Assembly (NCBI GenBank): GCA_002794775.1
Contig: NBAY01000082.1
Span: 62,001-126,000 of the forward strand
Length of the DNA stretch: 64,000 bases
Source of the DNA: Porodaedalea pini
Lineage: Eukaryota; Basidiomycota; Agaricomycetes; Hymenochaetales; Hymenochaetaceae
Direction: 5' to 3'
The notes under the pieces were generated by a model. The model did no database searches. It saw only the letters and a program-made list of their open reading frames with translations, and had not been told where the DNA came from. Shown here piece by piece: positions 33,596 to 45,546 of this stretch. A program made the translations under genes and the position numbers. The stretch's first letter is position 1; every line of letters starts with the position of its first letter.

Positions 33596-36191
33596 ATGAA
33601 CAAGTTTATGAAGACCCGCAAGTCGCTGAAAACACAGGAGATTTTGCAAACTGCAAGCGCCGTACTGGATGTCGCCAGTAATCTGGCTCCGCTCATACCA
33701 GGCCCTGTTTTATACTCCATCTTTATTACTGCAAAGGGAATTGTTGATATATCTATTGTAGGTTTCCCTTTATTCCGACCAACTCTGACTTCTGATTGTC
33801 GCATAGAAGATGCGGAAAGACAAACGAGAGTCGGCAGAGCTCGCAGAGTACGCTGCAACTTTGACAAGCAACGTTCACAAGACCATTCGAGGGAAGGAGA
33901 ACATGATCAACAAGGACTTGAGTCTATCCTTGAATCATCTCAGTAGGTAAGGAGTATTGCAAATTTTGAACCTCACCCGTATTGATAACCGTGTACAAGC
34001 GTTCTTGAGGAAATCAAAGAATTCATGGAACGCCAAGTTGCTTTACGATTTTGGGAAAGACTATGTACTAGATCTGGGGTATCCGAGAAACTGGTCGAGC
34101 ACAGGTCTCGGCTCGAGTATGTCATGCAAACTTTCATAGTGAGCCAAAGCTTTGGTTCGTCCGTCAGATATTCTTGTGATCTGATTCTTTGTGTAGACAA
34201 CGTCGAACCTTCGTCAAGAGATGAGTCTGAAATACTTAAGAGACGGGATGGATGACCTCAAGGAGACCCTTCAAAGCGGGCAGACCTTCGACGGACAAGT
34301 GGGTAGCTCGATTCACCAGCATTGCCTGCTTCTCATCTACCTTTTCCCCCGCACAAGTTCCGCATTTATCGTTGGGGCGAAATAGAAATAATCGACCCTC
34401 ATGATTTACCATCTGAGAGCTACTTGTCAGACATAGAAATTTACGATGCGAAGATCGATGGAAGCATGAAAGTAGTCAAAGTTTATCGAAATCAAAACGT
34501 GAGTCTACCAAATCTTATCTATAGGTCTGTTAGTGAAAGGTGCTCCATCGCAGACTTTTCTCCACTCGAGGAACGTTCTAAAACTTGTTCGGTAGGTCAT
34601 CCTTCGATCTAAAAAGCTTGCATCGTCATTGATGTACGACAGTGAGTGTCCGAGGCTGCCTTTCACTCAGTTGGAGGGATACACAAGCGATTCTACGTCG
34701 CCGTTTCTCGTCTTAAAAGGAGGTTCGCATTTTTTCATCGCGGCGTGACTATCATCCTCTCAATCTGCATGCAGGCTTGACAAACATGTTCGACTACTTA
34801 AAGGAATTGGATATCATGGATTACTTCGCCGAACGGCTTGGTTTCGTGAGCCTTCAATATAGTCTCCTCGACGCTCTTGTATTTAATACATCGTAGATGA
34901 TTGATATGAAAGTAGGCGCCTTCTAAGCCATTATTTCTCGAACTACTTATAACATTCCCGAAGCAAGCCATGATGTTCCTTGCTTCGCACGGGTTTCGTT
35001 GGAAAGGCTGGGTCAGGCTTGGTTCTCTTTCTTTCACACATTTCTTCCTAATCAGCTTGTTAAGTAGGTCGAGAAGCTGATGATTAGCGAGAGCGGCCGC
35101 TTAGCAATGGGCTATGCTGACGACGTCGTGCAACGCTTGGATAGTGACTCTGACGGTGGAAACTCACGTATAATGATCAGTTGGCCAAAGCCAGGGATTG
35201 CAGAAGGTCTGCATGTCCTGTATGTGCTTCAGCTGAACTGGCGCGTGTTCACACTCATGAAAATGCATTAATGCTACGCATCAGCGTTGAAAGGGATGAT
35301 GACACACTCGTACCTCTGCGATTGGCTCTGCAGACGAGAAATCGATATGATCTAAACTGCTTGGCTATTCTATGGGGCCGGTACATCGATGAGCTCAGCT
35401 CCGGGATTACTAGTTTCGTGACCGTCACGAACTCCCATCCCCCACCTCTCGGCAGTGTGGGCTATTTCGGACCTGAAGGGAGTGGAATGCACTTTGAGGC
35501 TCTTCTGTCGTCGTATACGGGAAAGGTGAATGTCCGAACCACCGGGCAAGTAAGGCCACGAACGGGTCTAGAGAATGTTGGTGGAGATGTGCAAGACTTC
35601 CAGGATGCAAAAGACTGGCGCAACTTTGCAGGGGAAGAGATATCGTAAGCATACAGAAGTCTATGATCTTTACAGCGATTCACCCTTTATCTCAGTATGC
35701 CTCTTCTTCTAAGTGGAGAAATTGGTTCACTTCTAAGCTATAGGACGTCCTACGCACAGCTCCATGGACAATCATGCGTAGTTGAACACCTTGTACGGAA
35801 TTGTCACCGGCTTTCGCTTTCTCTTGGTATCGATCTAGAATCACTAGTAATCGGTGAGCTCCTTGGTTTATGGCGTCCCTCATCTGTTGCAACTGAGTCC
35901 TTTGTGTCGCGCCAGTTTCTGGTGTCATCGAGCGTGCAAGTGTCACGTTCTGGAAATACACTAGACTCATCGTCAATACATGAGTCTATGATAGAGAGTC
36001 CGACCTTCTTCCATCCGCATCCACCTGATGAACGCGGTTTCTTGCAGAAGCCGTGGGGATACATTTCGAAGACAATTAACATTATTACAGATGAGGAGAT
36101 AAGTGGTGATGTCCTGTGCAGTCAGAATGTGGACGAGCAGGAAAGCTCGTTTCGTCTCACTCTAGATGAGATCGTTGCATGTACTGAGTGA
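33596..36191 (+). CDS. MLKL-NTD/HeLo-like helical protein with degenerate kinase-like middle (model partly unresolved)
   Basis: Early exons are 33596-33757, 33807-33946, 34000-34138, 34197-34298, 34358-34502, 34540-34591, 34643-34722, and 34775 to about 34846. The first about 180 residues form amphipathic helices (ILQTASAVLDVASNLAPLIP, AELAEYAATLTSNVHKTI, SSVLEEIKEFMERQVALRFW). This plan is seen in fungal relatives of the MLKL/HeLo four-helix bundle. Then come RIYRWGEIEIIDPHD, a VVKVY lysine-like segment, FLHSRNVLKLVRECPRLP and PFLVLKGG. This follows the N-lobe layout of the kinase-like regions usual in these proteins, without visible HRD or DFG. The 34846-35090 join is uncertain. Later exons (about 35090-35166, 35232-35654, and on to TGA 36191) are unrecognised. 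One intron would be only 37 nt (34503-34539). A signalling or cell-death role is inference only. Confidence 0.55.
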
Positions 36192-36551
36192 GTGAAAAGG
36201 ATTAATAGAGGATTCAAGCTGACTTCCTTTACCCTAGACAGAGTTACAAATTGTATTGCTTTCAGTTTTCTCCTGCAGAGGCTGCAGCAGTGCTACATAT
36301 GTGCACGACCGTTTTATCCCCATAAATATGTTTAATTGGATTATTGTTGAATATAAGAGTTTTTTTGTTCGAAAGACGGATGTGGCCGAGACGCGAGAAA
36401 TCATAACGCGACGCGACGCGTCGGTGATCGGCAATTTATTCGGCACCCGCGGCATGTCATTTTTTTTTTTCCTATCGTACGACTTGGCCGGTGCAAGGCT
36501 GCAACAGTGCAAGCGTCCTCGGTTCATCAACGCCAACGACCCGCCAACACA
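36192..36551. other. Intergenic, ERG4 upstream region
   Basis: 360 bases without a supported gene. It includes a CGACGCGACGCG stretch near 36412 and a T10-11 run near 36463. It is the likely ERG4 promoter. Confidence 0.5.
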
Positions 36552-38353
36552 ATGGGAGGTCAAGCAACTAAGAATGAACTTCGTCAACGCAGGCCCGCCG
36601 CTAGCAATGGCTTCACTCCCAGCGAGGAGGGTAAGAAGCTTGACGAACGTCTTGACAAGCATGAGCAGTACGCTTTTTACCTATCTGGCTCGCATTCATA
36701 CGCGTCTTTGACGCGTTACTTTTATAAGCTATGAATTCGGTGGGCCTATAGGAGTCGTCGCCATAATGGTTGGCTTCCCGAGTCTCATGTACTACCTTTG
36801 GATTTGCTTGTGGTTTTACGATGGCAAGCTGGTATACCCGACGTCCCTTGATGACGTGCAGCCTTTCCTGGCCAGGATGTGGGAGCATGTCCGAGTTGTG
36901 AGCAATATTCAATTCTTTCTTGATCAATTTTCTCAGTCTATCTTCGTAGGACGCAAGCCCAAACGCGTACGGCTGGAAAGTCTACTCTGGGTTTTTCTTC
37001 TTTCAGCTTTTTATTGCCTTCATCATCCCTGGCTACCAGCAGGAGGGCCTTCCTGTCCCGTCGCTCGGATACAAGACCCTTATGTATAACTGCAACGCCC
37101 TCTCTTGCTTCTACGTCACTATGATCACTGCTGCCACACTTCACCTCACTGATACATTCCGCCTCACCTCAATTATTGATAACTACGGACATCTGATGAC
37201 CGTGGCTAGCATCTACGGTTTCGCGGTGAGCTTCGGCATGTATTTCCTGACAGTCGCGCTAGGCAAGCAGATCCGCATGTCGGGTAACTTCTTCTACGAT
37301 GTGTTCATGGGTGCTGCGCTGAACCCCCGCATCGGAAATGTGGACTTGAAGATGTGGGCGGAAGTGCGCATCCCGTGGAATATTGTTTTCTTCCTGGCCG
37401 TGTCTGGTGCATGCAAGCAGTATGAAAAGTATGGATATGTTACTCCTGTACGTTTTTTTGTTATTTCCTGTGAGGTCCTCCCACTGAAGATTCCCTAGAA
37501 TATGGCATTCATGTGCCTTGCAACTTGGCTTTATGTGAATGCTTGGTGAGTCCGACTCCTGACTTCATTTTATAAGCAACTAAAAGACTTGCAGCGGCAA
37601 GGGCGAAGAATGCATTCCGCAGACGTGGGACATGTTCCACGAGAAATGGGGCTTTATGGTCATTTTCTGGAACTTTGCTGGCGTGCCGTTCGTGAGTATA
37701 GTCTGCTAATATCTCTCTCCCTAACTAAGTGTGCTTTCTAGACTTATGTCTACTCCGTTGTCTACATGGCATCGCACGACCCGTCTGAGTACAAGTTCTC
37801 GACGCCCACTTATGTCGCTCTCTTCGTCACGCTCCTGACTGCATACTACATGTATGCTGCTCCTCGGTCCTAATGAGCTTGTAATACTGATTCAACTGTG
37901 GCTATAGATTTGATACTTCAATGTCGCAGAAGAGTCGCTTCAAGATGCAGACGCAGGGTACTTTCAAGTGGCGCAAGGCGTTCCCGCAGCTGCCTTGGGG
38001 CACGGTCGACAACCCGACATACATCCAGACGTCGCACGGGTATGTTTATCTTTCCTCATTCAACCTTCATGGCAGCTCGTATCAATCGAGTCTTTAGTAA
38101 CCGCCTCCTAACGAGCGGCTGGTGGGCATATGCGCGCAAGCCGAACTACACCGCTGACTGGGTGCAGAGCCTGACATGGGGCTTGTGCATCGGTAGCGCC
38201 TCGGTCATCCCGTACTTCTACTCCGTCTTCTTCATCACCGTTCTTGTGCATCGCTGTGGCCGTGACTTTGAACGCTGCGCGATGAAGTACGGCAAGGACT
38301 GGGATCGCTATTGCGAGACGGTCAAGTACAAATTTATCCCTTACATCTACTAG
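36552..38353 (+). CDS. ERG4: C-24(28) sterol reductase, 474 aa
   Basis: Last step of ergosterol synthesis: NADPH reduction of the C24(28) double bond in the ER membrane. Exons: 36552-36667, 36729-36897, 36950-37447, 37499-37545, 37595-37691, 37742-37851, 37908-38039, 38098-38353 (1,425 nt, in frame). ERG4 signatures include [14 protein letters not shown] near the N-terminus and [73 protein letters not shown] and MASHDP follow, and the C-terminal [20 protein letters not shown] ends it. Multiple hydrophobic segments fit the polytopic ERG4/ERG24 family. The HYEFGG and STWDM/QTWDM-type motifs favour ERG4 over ERG24. Confidence 0.93.
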
Positions 38354-38603
38354 ACAAAGGGACCCGTAATTTTGAATAGACTTTCTTAATGCAATGTGAG
38401 CTTTGGCAGCAAGAAGATGATTATACCATCGCGAGACGGAAGACAGTAACGAAGACATTGCAAAAAAGTACCATATGAAAGATGTGCTAGTGCGCGACAG
38501 AAGGAAAGGAGATTAGATATAGTCCATCCATCTTACGAGGCAGTGGTATCGTCATTACAGTGTCATAAGGGTCTGAACAGAAGAATTCAAGAGAAAGAGT
38601 TCT

Positions 38604-41319
38604 TCATTCGTAGGGCATGTTCTCGACTGCGTCGGCAAGGGAGTTCCAGTTGCTCGTGACAATCTCCGAGAAGGCGCTCTCCTCGCGCGCGAAGTCACGC
38701 ACGGCTTGTGTGACAAGCGTGTTTTCGCGATTATGCAGGACGACGCGCAATTCGTGCCACATTCTGCAGATGGTACAGGAAACAAAACAATCATAAGTCA
38801 CCGGTACCCTGTTATTAAACAGAATGCTAATAACTCACGAGTATCGTATAAAAACCCGCCGACTAAGCTGTGCGGCAATGGATGCCTGGTCACGCTCGAC
38901 GAGGCCTGTCAATCGATCTACTTCTTGCGCCCAGCCATCCTTCTGAGCGGCGCGCGTGCCTTCAAGCTTTGACTGTGTCATTTCAATACGCTTCTTCAAC
39001 CGTTCAACGTTATCACCCGACAGGCGATCGTGGCGCAGGAAGAGATCACGCATAGCAATATAAAGATCACGTTGGCTCTGTAATAGAATCAATGAGTATG
39101 AGCAGGTAAAGACCTGTAGAGCAAACTTACCTTGAGGGCATCGAGTGTCGATGATGACATCACTCGTGACTGTAGATGGCTTAGTTAGTGAAAGTCAAAT
39201 TTCCCCCGTTTCTTTGCAAACGAACCCTCTGATCCAAATCATCCGACTGTTTCGCTATATGGCTTGACACCTGTTCCAAGCCCGAGCACACACCAGAGCA
39301 CAGCTCACAACCGTCCCCGCGCCAACACTGCGCGTTCACCTCATTGAGCGCATTCAGTGTGATCGTCAGGCGTGAGAGATCCGCCTGCGGGTCCTCCCAA
39401 AAAGATGTGTAGAAACCGCCATCAGCCAAGCCGTCCGGACGGGCAGAGCCAACGAGCGGTGCAGCAGCGAAGGACCCGAAGACGGATGCAGACGGAAATA
39501 CCGGGAGAACAGAGGATGCCATGGAGGTTGGCGAACCGGGAGCGGATGAAGACGGTGATGCGGCCGGGGATGACGAAGAAATAGGAGTGAGAACGGACGA
39601 TAAGAACGAGCGCCTGAAGAGGGCATGAGGGTACCGTACCGCTGCCGCTTCGCGTCGCTTGATGATTCGCTCCGCTAAGATGCAGATTTTCTGCCATTGC
39701 TCAATGAGCAGGTTTAGCTTATTGCGAACAATTCTAAGAAATCATCGAGTCAGCCCACAAAGGAAAACACGTCTCAAGATTCCTTACTTTAACTTGTCCT
39801 CGAGGTCGCTAGGTATTGTCATTTCCTCAACTTTATCAACTCGCTTACTCGCAGACTCTTCTTCCAGTGAGATGGAAGTGTGCTTCCGCCACTGCTCAAG
39901 CGAGGGTTCAGTCAAGAACACAGCGAGTAAACCATCCTCTTTTATGACAGGATGATTCCTAGAGATGTCATCAAATAAACGATCACCAATGAAGACGAAT
40001 TGCTTACACAATGAAATTCAAAAATCGTTGAAGTCCTCTCCTATGATGATACATTTCATTGATGAGCTTAGCTGCCTTGTGTAAATGCTAAGCGTACCTT
40101 CTCTGTTCCAGAAAAGAGTCGTCCGCTGGTGCGATATGGGTCAACTGATTCGTCGTCTGTGTGGGAAGAAGAGACATACGTCCAACGCGTTTAGGAGGTA
40201 ATTGAGGTAGAATGCGAAACGGGTATCGTCGAACAAGACTTTCCCAGAGGTAGACAAACTCTGAGTATCTACGCGAGACTGGCGTTCCTCGCTGGATAGC
40301 CGAGTGAGAACCATGAAAGAAGTAGAATATATATATAAACTCACTTCAGAAGCCACCGCATACAGCATATATCTATTGAGAATGAACCCATGCATCCCTA
40401 AGAGCTGGACTTGGACGCGTTCCTGCCTTTTCCACCAATCCTTCGGCAGGCCTGTTCCACTTACACTGGACGGTGCACCATTTGTTAAACTCGCATTTCC
40501 GCCGTTGGTTTCAGAGATACGTGGAGTCTGCCAAGGGTCGTCGGATGAATAAGACGGCTGTGCCATAGCACGAGGCGGAGTTGAATCTACAGCGCTGTCA
40601 CGACGATAGGCAGCTGGTGAAGAGAATGAAGATGTGGTCGGAGCGATGGCCTCAAGATCAAGGGACGGTATAGGAAGTGCATCTCGAGCGGCTAGAGACG
40701 CAACTTGCTCAATGGACAAGTCTATGGCAAGCATTAGATGAACTTGGAATAAATTTTGAACTGAAAAATGTTAATACCCTTTCCTGATTGCGCCAAAGCC
40801 ACGAGGGCAAGAGCAACAAAGAATTCAAGCTTAGATACCCGCGGGCGCGAGCTAACGAGGTTCACGATCTACATAACGAAAAATAAGAGTCTTTCTTTGA
40901 TATATAGATGCAAAGGAAATTTACCCTGTCAATTGTAGATGCAGATACACCCGAGGTAAGAAGAACGCGCGACAGCGAGTTGACGGACGTTTCCCCTGTT
41001 CCTGATGGGTCTATAGCACTGAACGCCTTGTGATACAACGGAGGTGCTGTTGCGTCCGCTATTAGTTTAGATTAATAGGCTGTTTGCGATCTGAAACGAT
41101 TGAAGACACACCGATGACGGAAGCGAAGGGCGAGGACGGTGCTGCGGACGGGGGTGGGGGTAGATCTGGTGAAGGCGCCGAACTCCATGGGTCTAACCCG
41201 TCGTACGTTGAACCTGCGAGAGGGTCATCAGCGGTAAAGCTCCCGCTTCCAAAACCATTATTGGCGGCAAAGGAGCTGGAAGTCCCGTAGCGTTGTGCTG
41301 GTCGTGGTGCGTTAAACAT
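38604..41319 (-). CDS. MVP1: Sorting nexin Mvp1, 699 aa, 12 exons
   Basis: PX-BAR sorting nexin of endosomes, acting in recycling to the Golgi/vacuolar system. Exons (minus): 41319-41112, 41058-40925, 40868-40778, 40721-40345, 40291-40180, 40125-40098, 40040-40008, 39958-39788, 39733-39226, 39169-39131, 39077-38839, 38763-38604 (2,100 nt, in frame). The start is MFNAPRPAQRYG, with an early acidic DPLAGSTYDGLDPWS. An EH-like helical region follows (SVNSLSRVLLTSGVSASTID). The PX domain contains VSRRYSEFVYLWESLVRRYP (phosphoinositide Arg) and LPQLPPKR. A helical BAR region holds a Ser/Pro-rich insert around 39480-39600 and ends SLADAVENMPYE. One intron (39170-39225) has a GTTCGT donor. Confidence 0.93.
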
Positions 41320-41512
41320 CGTCGACGAACGTTGAGCTGCGAGCGTTGAGATCTTCGCTACAGAAGAACGTGACCTCGGTTAGACGCGTTGCAGCGGCGC
41401 GTCTTTGACTGCTTAAGCTCCACTATCTGTCTCTCTACAACCACCACGAACCTGTTTCGCTCAGTTTCCTTACTCTCTTCGAGGGTTGGACAGTTACACA
41501 AGATTGGCTACG
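41320..41512. promoter_or_regulatory. Compact shared upstream region of MVP1 and YVC1
   Basis: Only 193 bases separate the two divergent start codons (41319 minus, 41513 plus), so the genes very likely share a promoter region. Both products act on endo-vacuolar membranes. No specific site is called. Confidence 0.5.
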
Positions 41513-44500
41513 ATGAACGTGGAGGCGGCTATGAGCGAGCTTCATCCGCTTCTTCAAAATGACGACTTCGACGCGACTCCCGTATACCCAATCATTCATA
41601 TGATACGCCAAGTATGTACTCCATTCATCCGTTCGTCCCCTCTTTTTTCCTGTTCTGATTTATTTTAGGATATGATAGTGAGCTCCTTTTCCATCTCAAA
41701 CCGTGCTGGTTCGATCCCTTGATGAATTATCCGTATAGCATTTCATAGGTGTGTTTGTCCTCATATGCATGATAGTAGATCGTCTCTGACTTGCTTCAAA
41801 ATGAATATGAAAGATACTCCTCTGACATACGATGCATTAAGTGCACCTGACCTCACGTACACGCTTATCAAGCCTCTGGAGGACAAGTACGCCAATATTC
41901 AGCGCAAGGGAAACTACTCGGTCGTCTTCTGCTTCCTACTTAACCGTGTCAACTTTCTCCGTGATCAAAACCTCGTCACCTCCTCCCTCTCACGCTCTCG
42001 TGCCGCTCTATGCGAGCTGATGGCCACTCGTCTTCTTCGATTGTATGCTGATAACACGCTTGAACTCGCCTTCGTTACCACGACCAGCTGGCGAGTCTAT
42101 GCTGGCGCGGATGAAGAACTTTTGAAGCAGATGCTTGAAGACCTCGACATCGATGACGTCGAGGAGCGCGTCGGAAATGCCATTGAAATGGCCATCATCG
42201 GGAAAGCGAAGAGATATATTAAAAGTACGGCATGCCAGAGAGTTATTGATAGCATCTGGAGGTAAGAGCGTGTCACCGTTCGTTAATGGATAGGAATTCA
42301 CGAATATATTGATTTTATTAGTGGCAAATGCGTGTATCAGGCTCAAAGCAGTCATTCAATCCTATCTGACGTAAGTATTTTTGTCAGTGAACTTCACTTG
42401 AAGCTGACCTGGTGATCTTTCGTTGGTAAAAAGACATACAAGCAAACCCCTATTCATTTCTACGACCCGCATAAGGCGCCCTTGCTGGATCATTATCGGT
42501 GTGATGAACCTTTCGTCTCCCTTTTCGTACTGTGTCTTATTATTTCTGCAGTCTGAAAGTGCCGGCAATCCGGTCTGTTCTGGAATATTTCAAGTATGTG
42601 AAACATTTATTTTCTTCATATATTTGACCGTCATACCTTCCGGCTTCAGCTTTTTGACGCTTTTCGTACTTTTCGTCATGACTCTGGAGTTCAGCGAGCT
42701 CAACCATGTGAACTGGGTAGAAATCGCCTTCATGGTCTATGCTCTCGGTGAGCTTGAAGTTATTGTCAATAAGTTTGTGACACATTCTAACCTGTGAGCT
42801 AGGCTTCTCTTTAGAGAAAGTTGCAGCGATGCAGGAGCATGGTCTGAAAGTTTACTTCACGGGAACCTGGGTAAGTATCAAATTCCTGAGTTCCTGCCCT
42901 CGCTTAAATTACTGCTTCCTAAGAACGGGTTCGACCTTGCTCTCAGTGAGTGCTTCGTCTCTAGCCCTAAGGAACAACATTGATAGCGGCGCCATTTCAG
43001 TTACTATATTCATCAGTTACGCATCGTTGCGACTAACGGGCTTTCGATATGATAGTATGCCATTATGAACCGTCTGAAGTGGTCATTTACAGACTATTTG
43101 TGACAGATCTGTGGGCGAGGTCGAGTGGCATTGATTGCCTTGCTCTAGCGGCATGCCTCCTCTTTCCAAGGTATGTGTTGCGATAATATAGATGTTATTA
43201 CTTGAGATAACAGTCAATCAAAGGCTAGCTTTCGTAACGCTCAAAAACAATCTTGTGAGTTTACGGTTGTCATCTCTTAATTCTCGTCAGTTGGTAAAAC
43301 CTCCCAATTATTAGATGGTCTTATCCTTGAGAGCAATGATTTTGCAATTTGTGGTTCTAATGCTCATTGCCGCATTTTGCTTTGCGGGATTCCTGTATGC
43401 CTTATGGACGTGAGTCTCTCCTCGTGCTTGAACTACTTATGCACCAATGTGTTTTATAGACTCTCGAGGAATGAAGCAAAGCAAGTTGATCAGAATCAAT
43501 CTGCTGCCCCATATCTCTGACAGTCACTTAAGCTACTCTGCGGGCGATATATTCTGGTGGATGGCCGATCTGTGGTTTGGCCTTGATGCGACAGGCTTTA
43601 TGCTATCATGTAAGTTATAGTGTTTAGACATATGTTTCTAATCCTACTCACCGTCTTCTTTCAAGCATCGTTCCATCCATACTTTGGACCAATATTGATG
43701 GTTTCTTACGCTTGCTTGAGCAACACGCTTCTCCTAACGGGTGGGCCTATATGAACTTCATTGTTCTTCCGAGCTCTGACATTCTGTGACCTCAGTGCTG
43801 GTATCTGTACGTCTCCTGAGTGCTTTCCTCTAGAACACAAGACATACTGAAAGCGGTCTAGATTTTGTCCCACACATTCTCCACAATAAGCGAGGATGCC
43901 GCTGCTGAGGTACGTTGACAAGGAGAGTCTACGGGCCTGCAGCTCAATGTGTTGCACTCAGGCTATGTTCCGTCGAGCGGTCCTTACTATTGAAGGGTAT
44001 GTCGCTTCAGATGTTCAATATGGGTCTCCATCAACTGTCTATGCAGAGTAAAGGCAGATTATTTATTCTCTTATCAACCCCCTGTGAATGTGTTCGCTCT
44101 ATGCATAATGCTCCCAGCAAGTTATGTTTTGTCTCCAAGATGGTTTCACAAAGTATGTCGTGCATCTGTACCTGTTTGACTAACTATGTTGACTTTCGCG
44201 GCGAGGTCAATGTGTTCATGATCAGGCAAGGCTCTCTTTCTTGGAATAAATAGATATGGGCGATTGATTTTCATCTTTGTCAGGCTCACAAGTTTTCCAA
44301 TCTTACTGGTCATTGCCTACTACGAGCGTCAGACAAAACAAATTCAGGCTACCACCTTCACGGAAGCTGTGACAGCGACTGCCGAGAGGGTGATGGAAAC
44401 TTTACCGCGAAGCATCAAGAGGTTGAGTAAGTGCGATCTGAAACAGGAATCTCCTTTATTCCTAACTGGCTTCCTTGAAAGCATTTTTCGAGGGCCTCTT

Positions 44501-45346
44501 CGCGGGAAAGGCTTCTGATATTGATGTGGTTCGTTTGTTACTTCTATGACCTACTGGGCAGCCTGCTCAATGGAGTTTGTTGAGATTTTCGACATCGAGC
44601 ACGAAATGACGCAGACCAATGACGCAAGCGCTCTGGACATGCAAGATCTCGAGAGTACAGTCTCATTGAAGCCTGCTGGCTCACCCTCGCAACATCATGG
44701 TTCTCAAGCATCACGTCGGGTTTCCGCGCAGAGCGCACGGCCGATGAAGATCGTTCCGTCCAATTCATCTGCACTCTCGGTGACTAGTCAAGAAGGACCG
44801 GATGGAGCTTCTCCTTCGAAGGGAATCCGGCAGAGACTAGCATCTGTAGTGCAACGCGGCGCGGAGGCTGCGACTAACTTTACCAGTCCACTTGCTCAGA
44901 TCTATCAGCCGCTGGTCGTGGATGACGACATCGTAGAGGAAGAGTCGGAGCCCTCGCAGCCAGCTCCGCACAACAATCTGAGTTACGGTCCTGCCATGCG
45001 ACGACGCCTTTCGTCTATGCACAGGTTCCCACCGATGTCACCCATGGATATGCAAAGGAGGGCGAACAACTCGCGAGGACAAAACCGGGATGGACACGTT
45101 CTGGACGATGTGATGATGGAAGAGAGTCCGAGATCTGCGGAAAATGTCGCTCACGATCAAGATGAGGGCGCAGAAGAACGAGCCTCTACGCCTCCGGAGC
45201 GAGCCAGCCAAGTTCTATCGGGCGAAGGGAATTCAGGGATGGTCCCACAGGTTGCCGATCGACTGGCTAAGATCGAAGAACGACAGAAGCGGCTGGAGGA
45301 ACTCATATTGCAGCTGTCTGAGGATCTTCGGTCGACAAAGCGTTGA
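41513..45346 (+). CDS. YVC1: Vacuolar TRP-type cation channel Yvc1, 832 aa, 25 exons
   Basis: Calcium-permeable vacuolar channel that releases vacuolar calcium under osmotic shock. I join 25 exons: 41513-41611, 41669-41677, 41739-41748, 41814-42261, 42322-42370, 42434-42498, 42552-42593, 42650-42747, 42803-42870, 42924-42945, 43001-43054, 43107-43170, 43224-43254, 43315-43409, 43460-43480, 43533-43609, 43666-43740, 43796-43806, 43862-43909, 43962-43996, 44047-44152, 44206-44225, 44284-44426, 44482-44528, 44585-45346. They total 2,499 nt and stay in frame. Soluble N-terminus (IHFIDTPLTYDALSAPDL, FCFLLNRVNFLRDQ), then membrane segments (FLTLFVLFVMTLEF, QFVVLMLIAAFCFAGF). The pore region carries WWMADLWFGLDATGF and HPYFGPILMVSYACLSNTLL. 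SFPILLVIAYYERQ is the post-S6 helix. The C-terminus is acidic and ends in a coiled coil (AKIEERQKRLEELILQ). Two introns have GC donors. Confidence 0.93.
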
Positions 45347-45546
45347 GAAATTCGAATATAGATTCATCTCGCCTTCATCCATGCAGTTGTACCATACAAC
45401 CAACACACCAACCGAACACTTGAGACTACTTATGATGGTCGTATTTATTGTCATTAGGTACAAGGCTTCCGAGTACTAATACACAATGAACGAGCAAATA
45501 ATTACTTCTCGTGAGATCGTCAAATTTAAAGGAGTTTAGTGTTTCA

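Noticed and set aside
34846..35090. A complete exon model through the middle of the MLKL-like gene
   Set aside because: I could read protein-like pieces (LLITFPKQAMMFLASHGFRW) but could not find a convincing acceptor before them, so I left the join open instead of forcing it.
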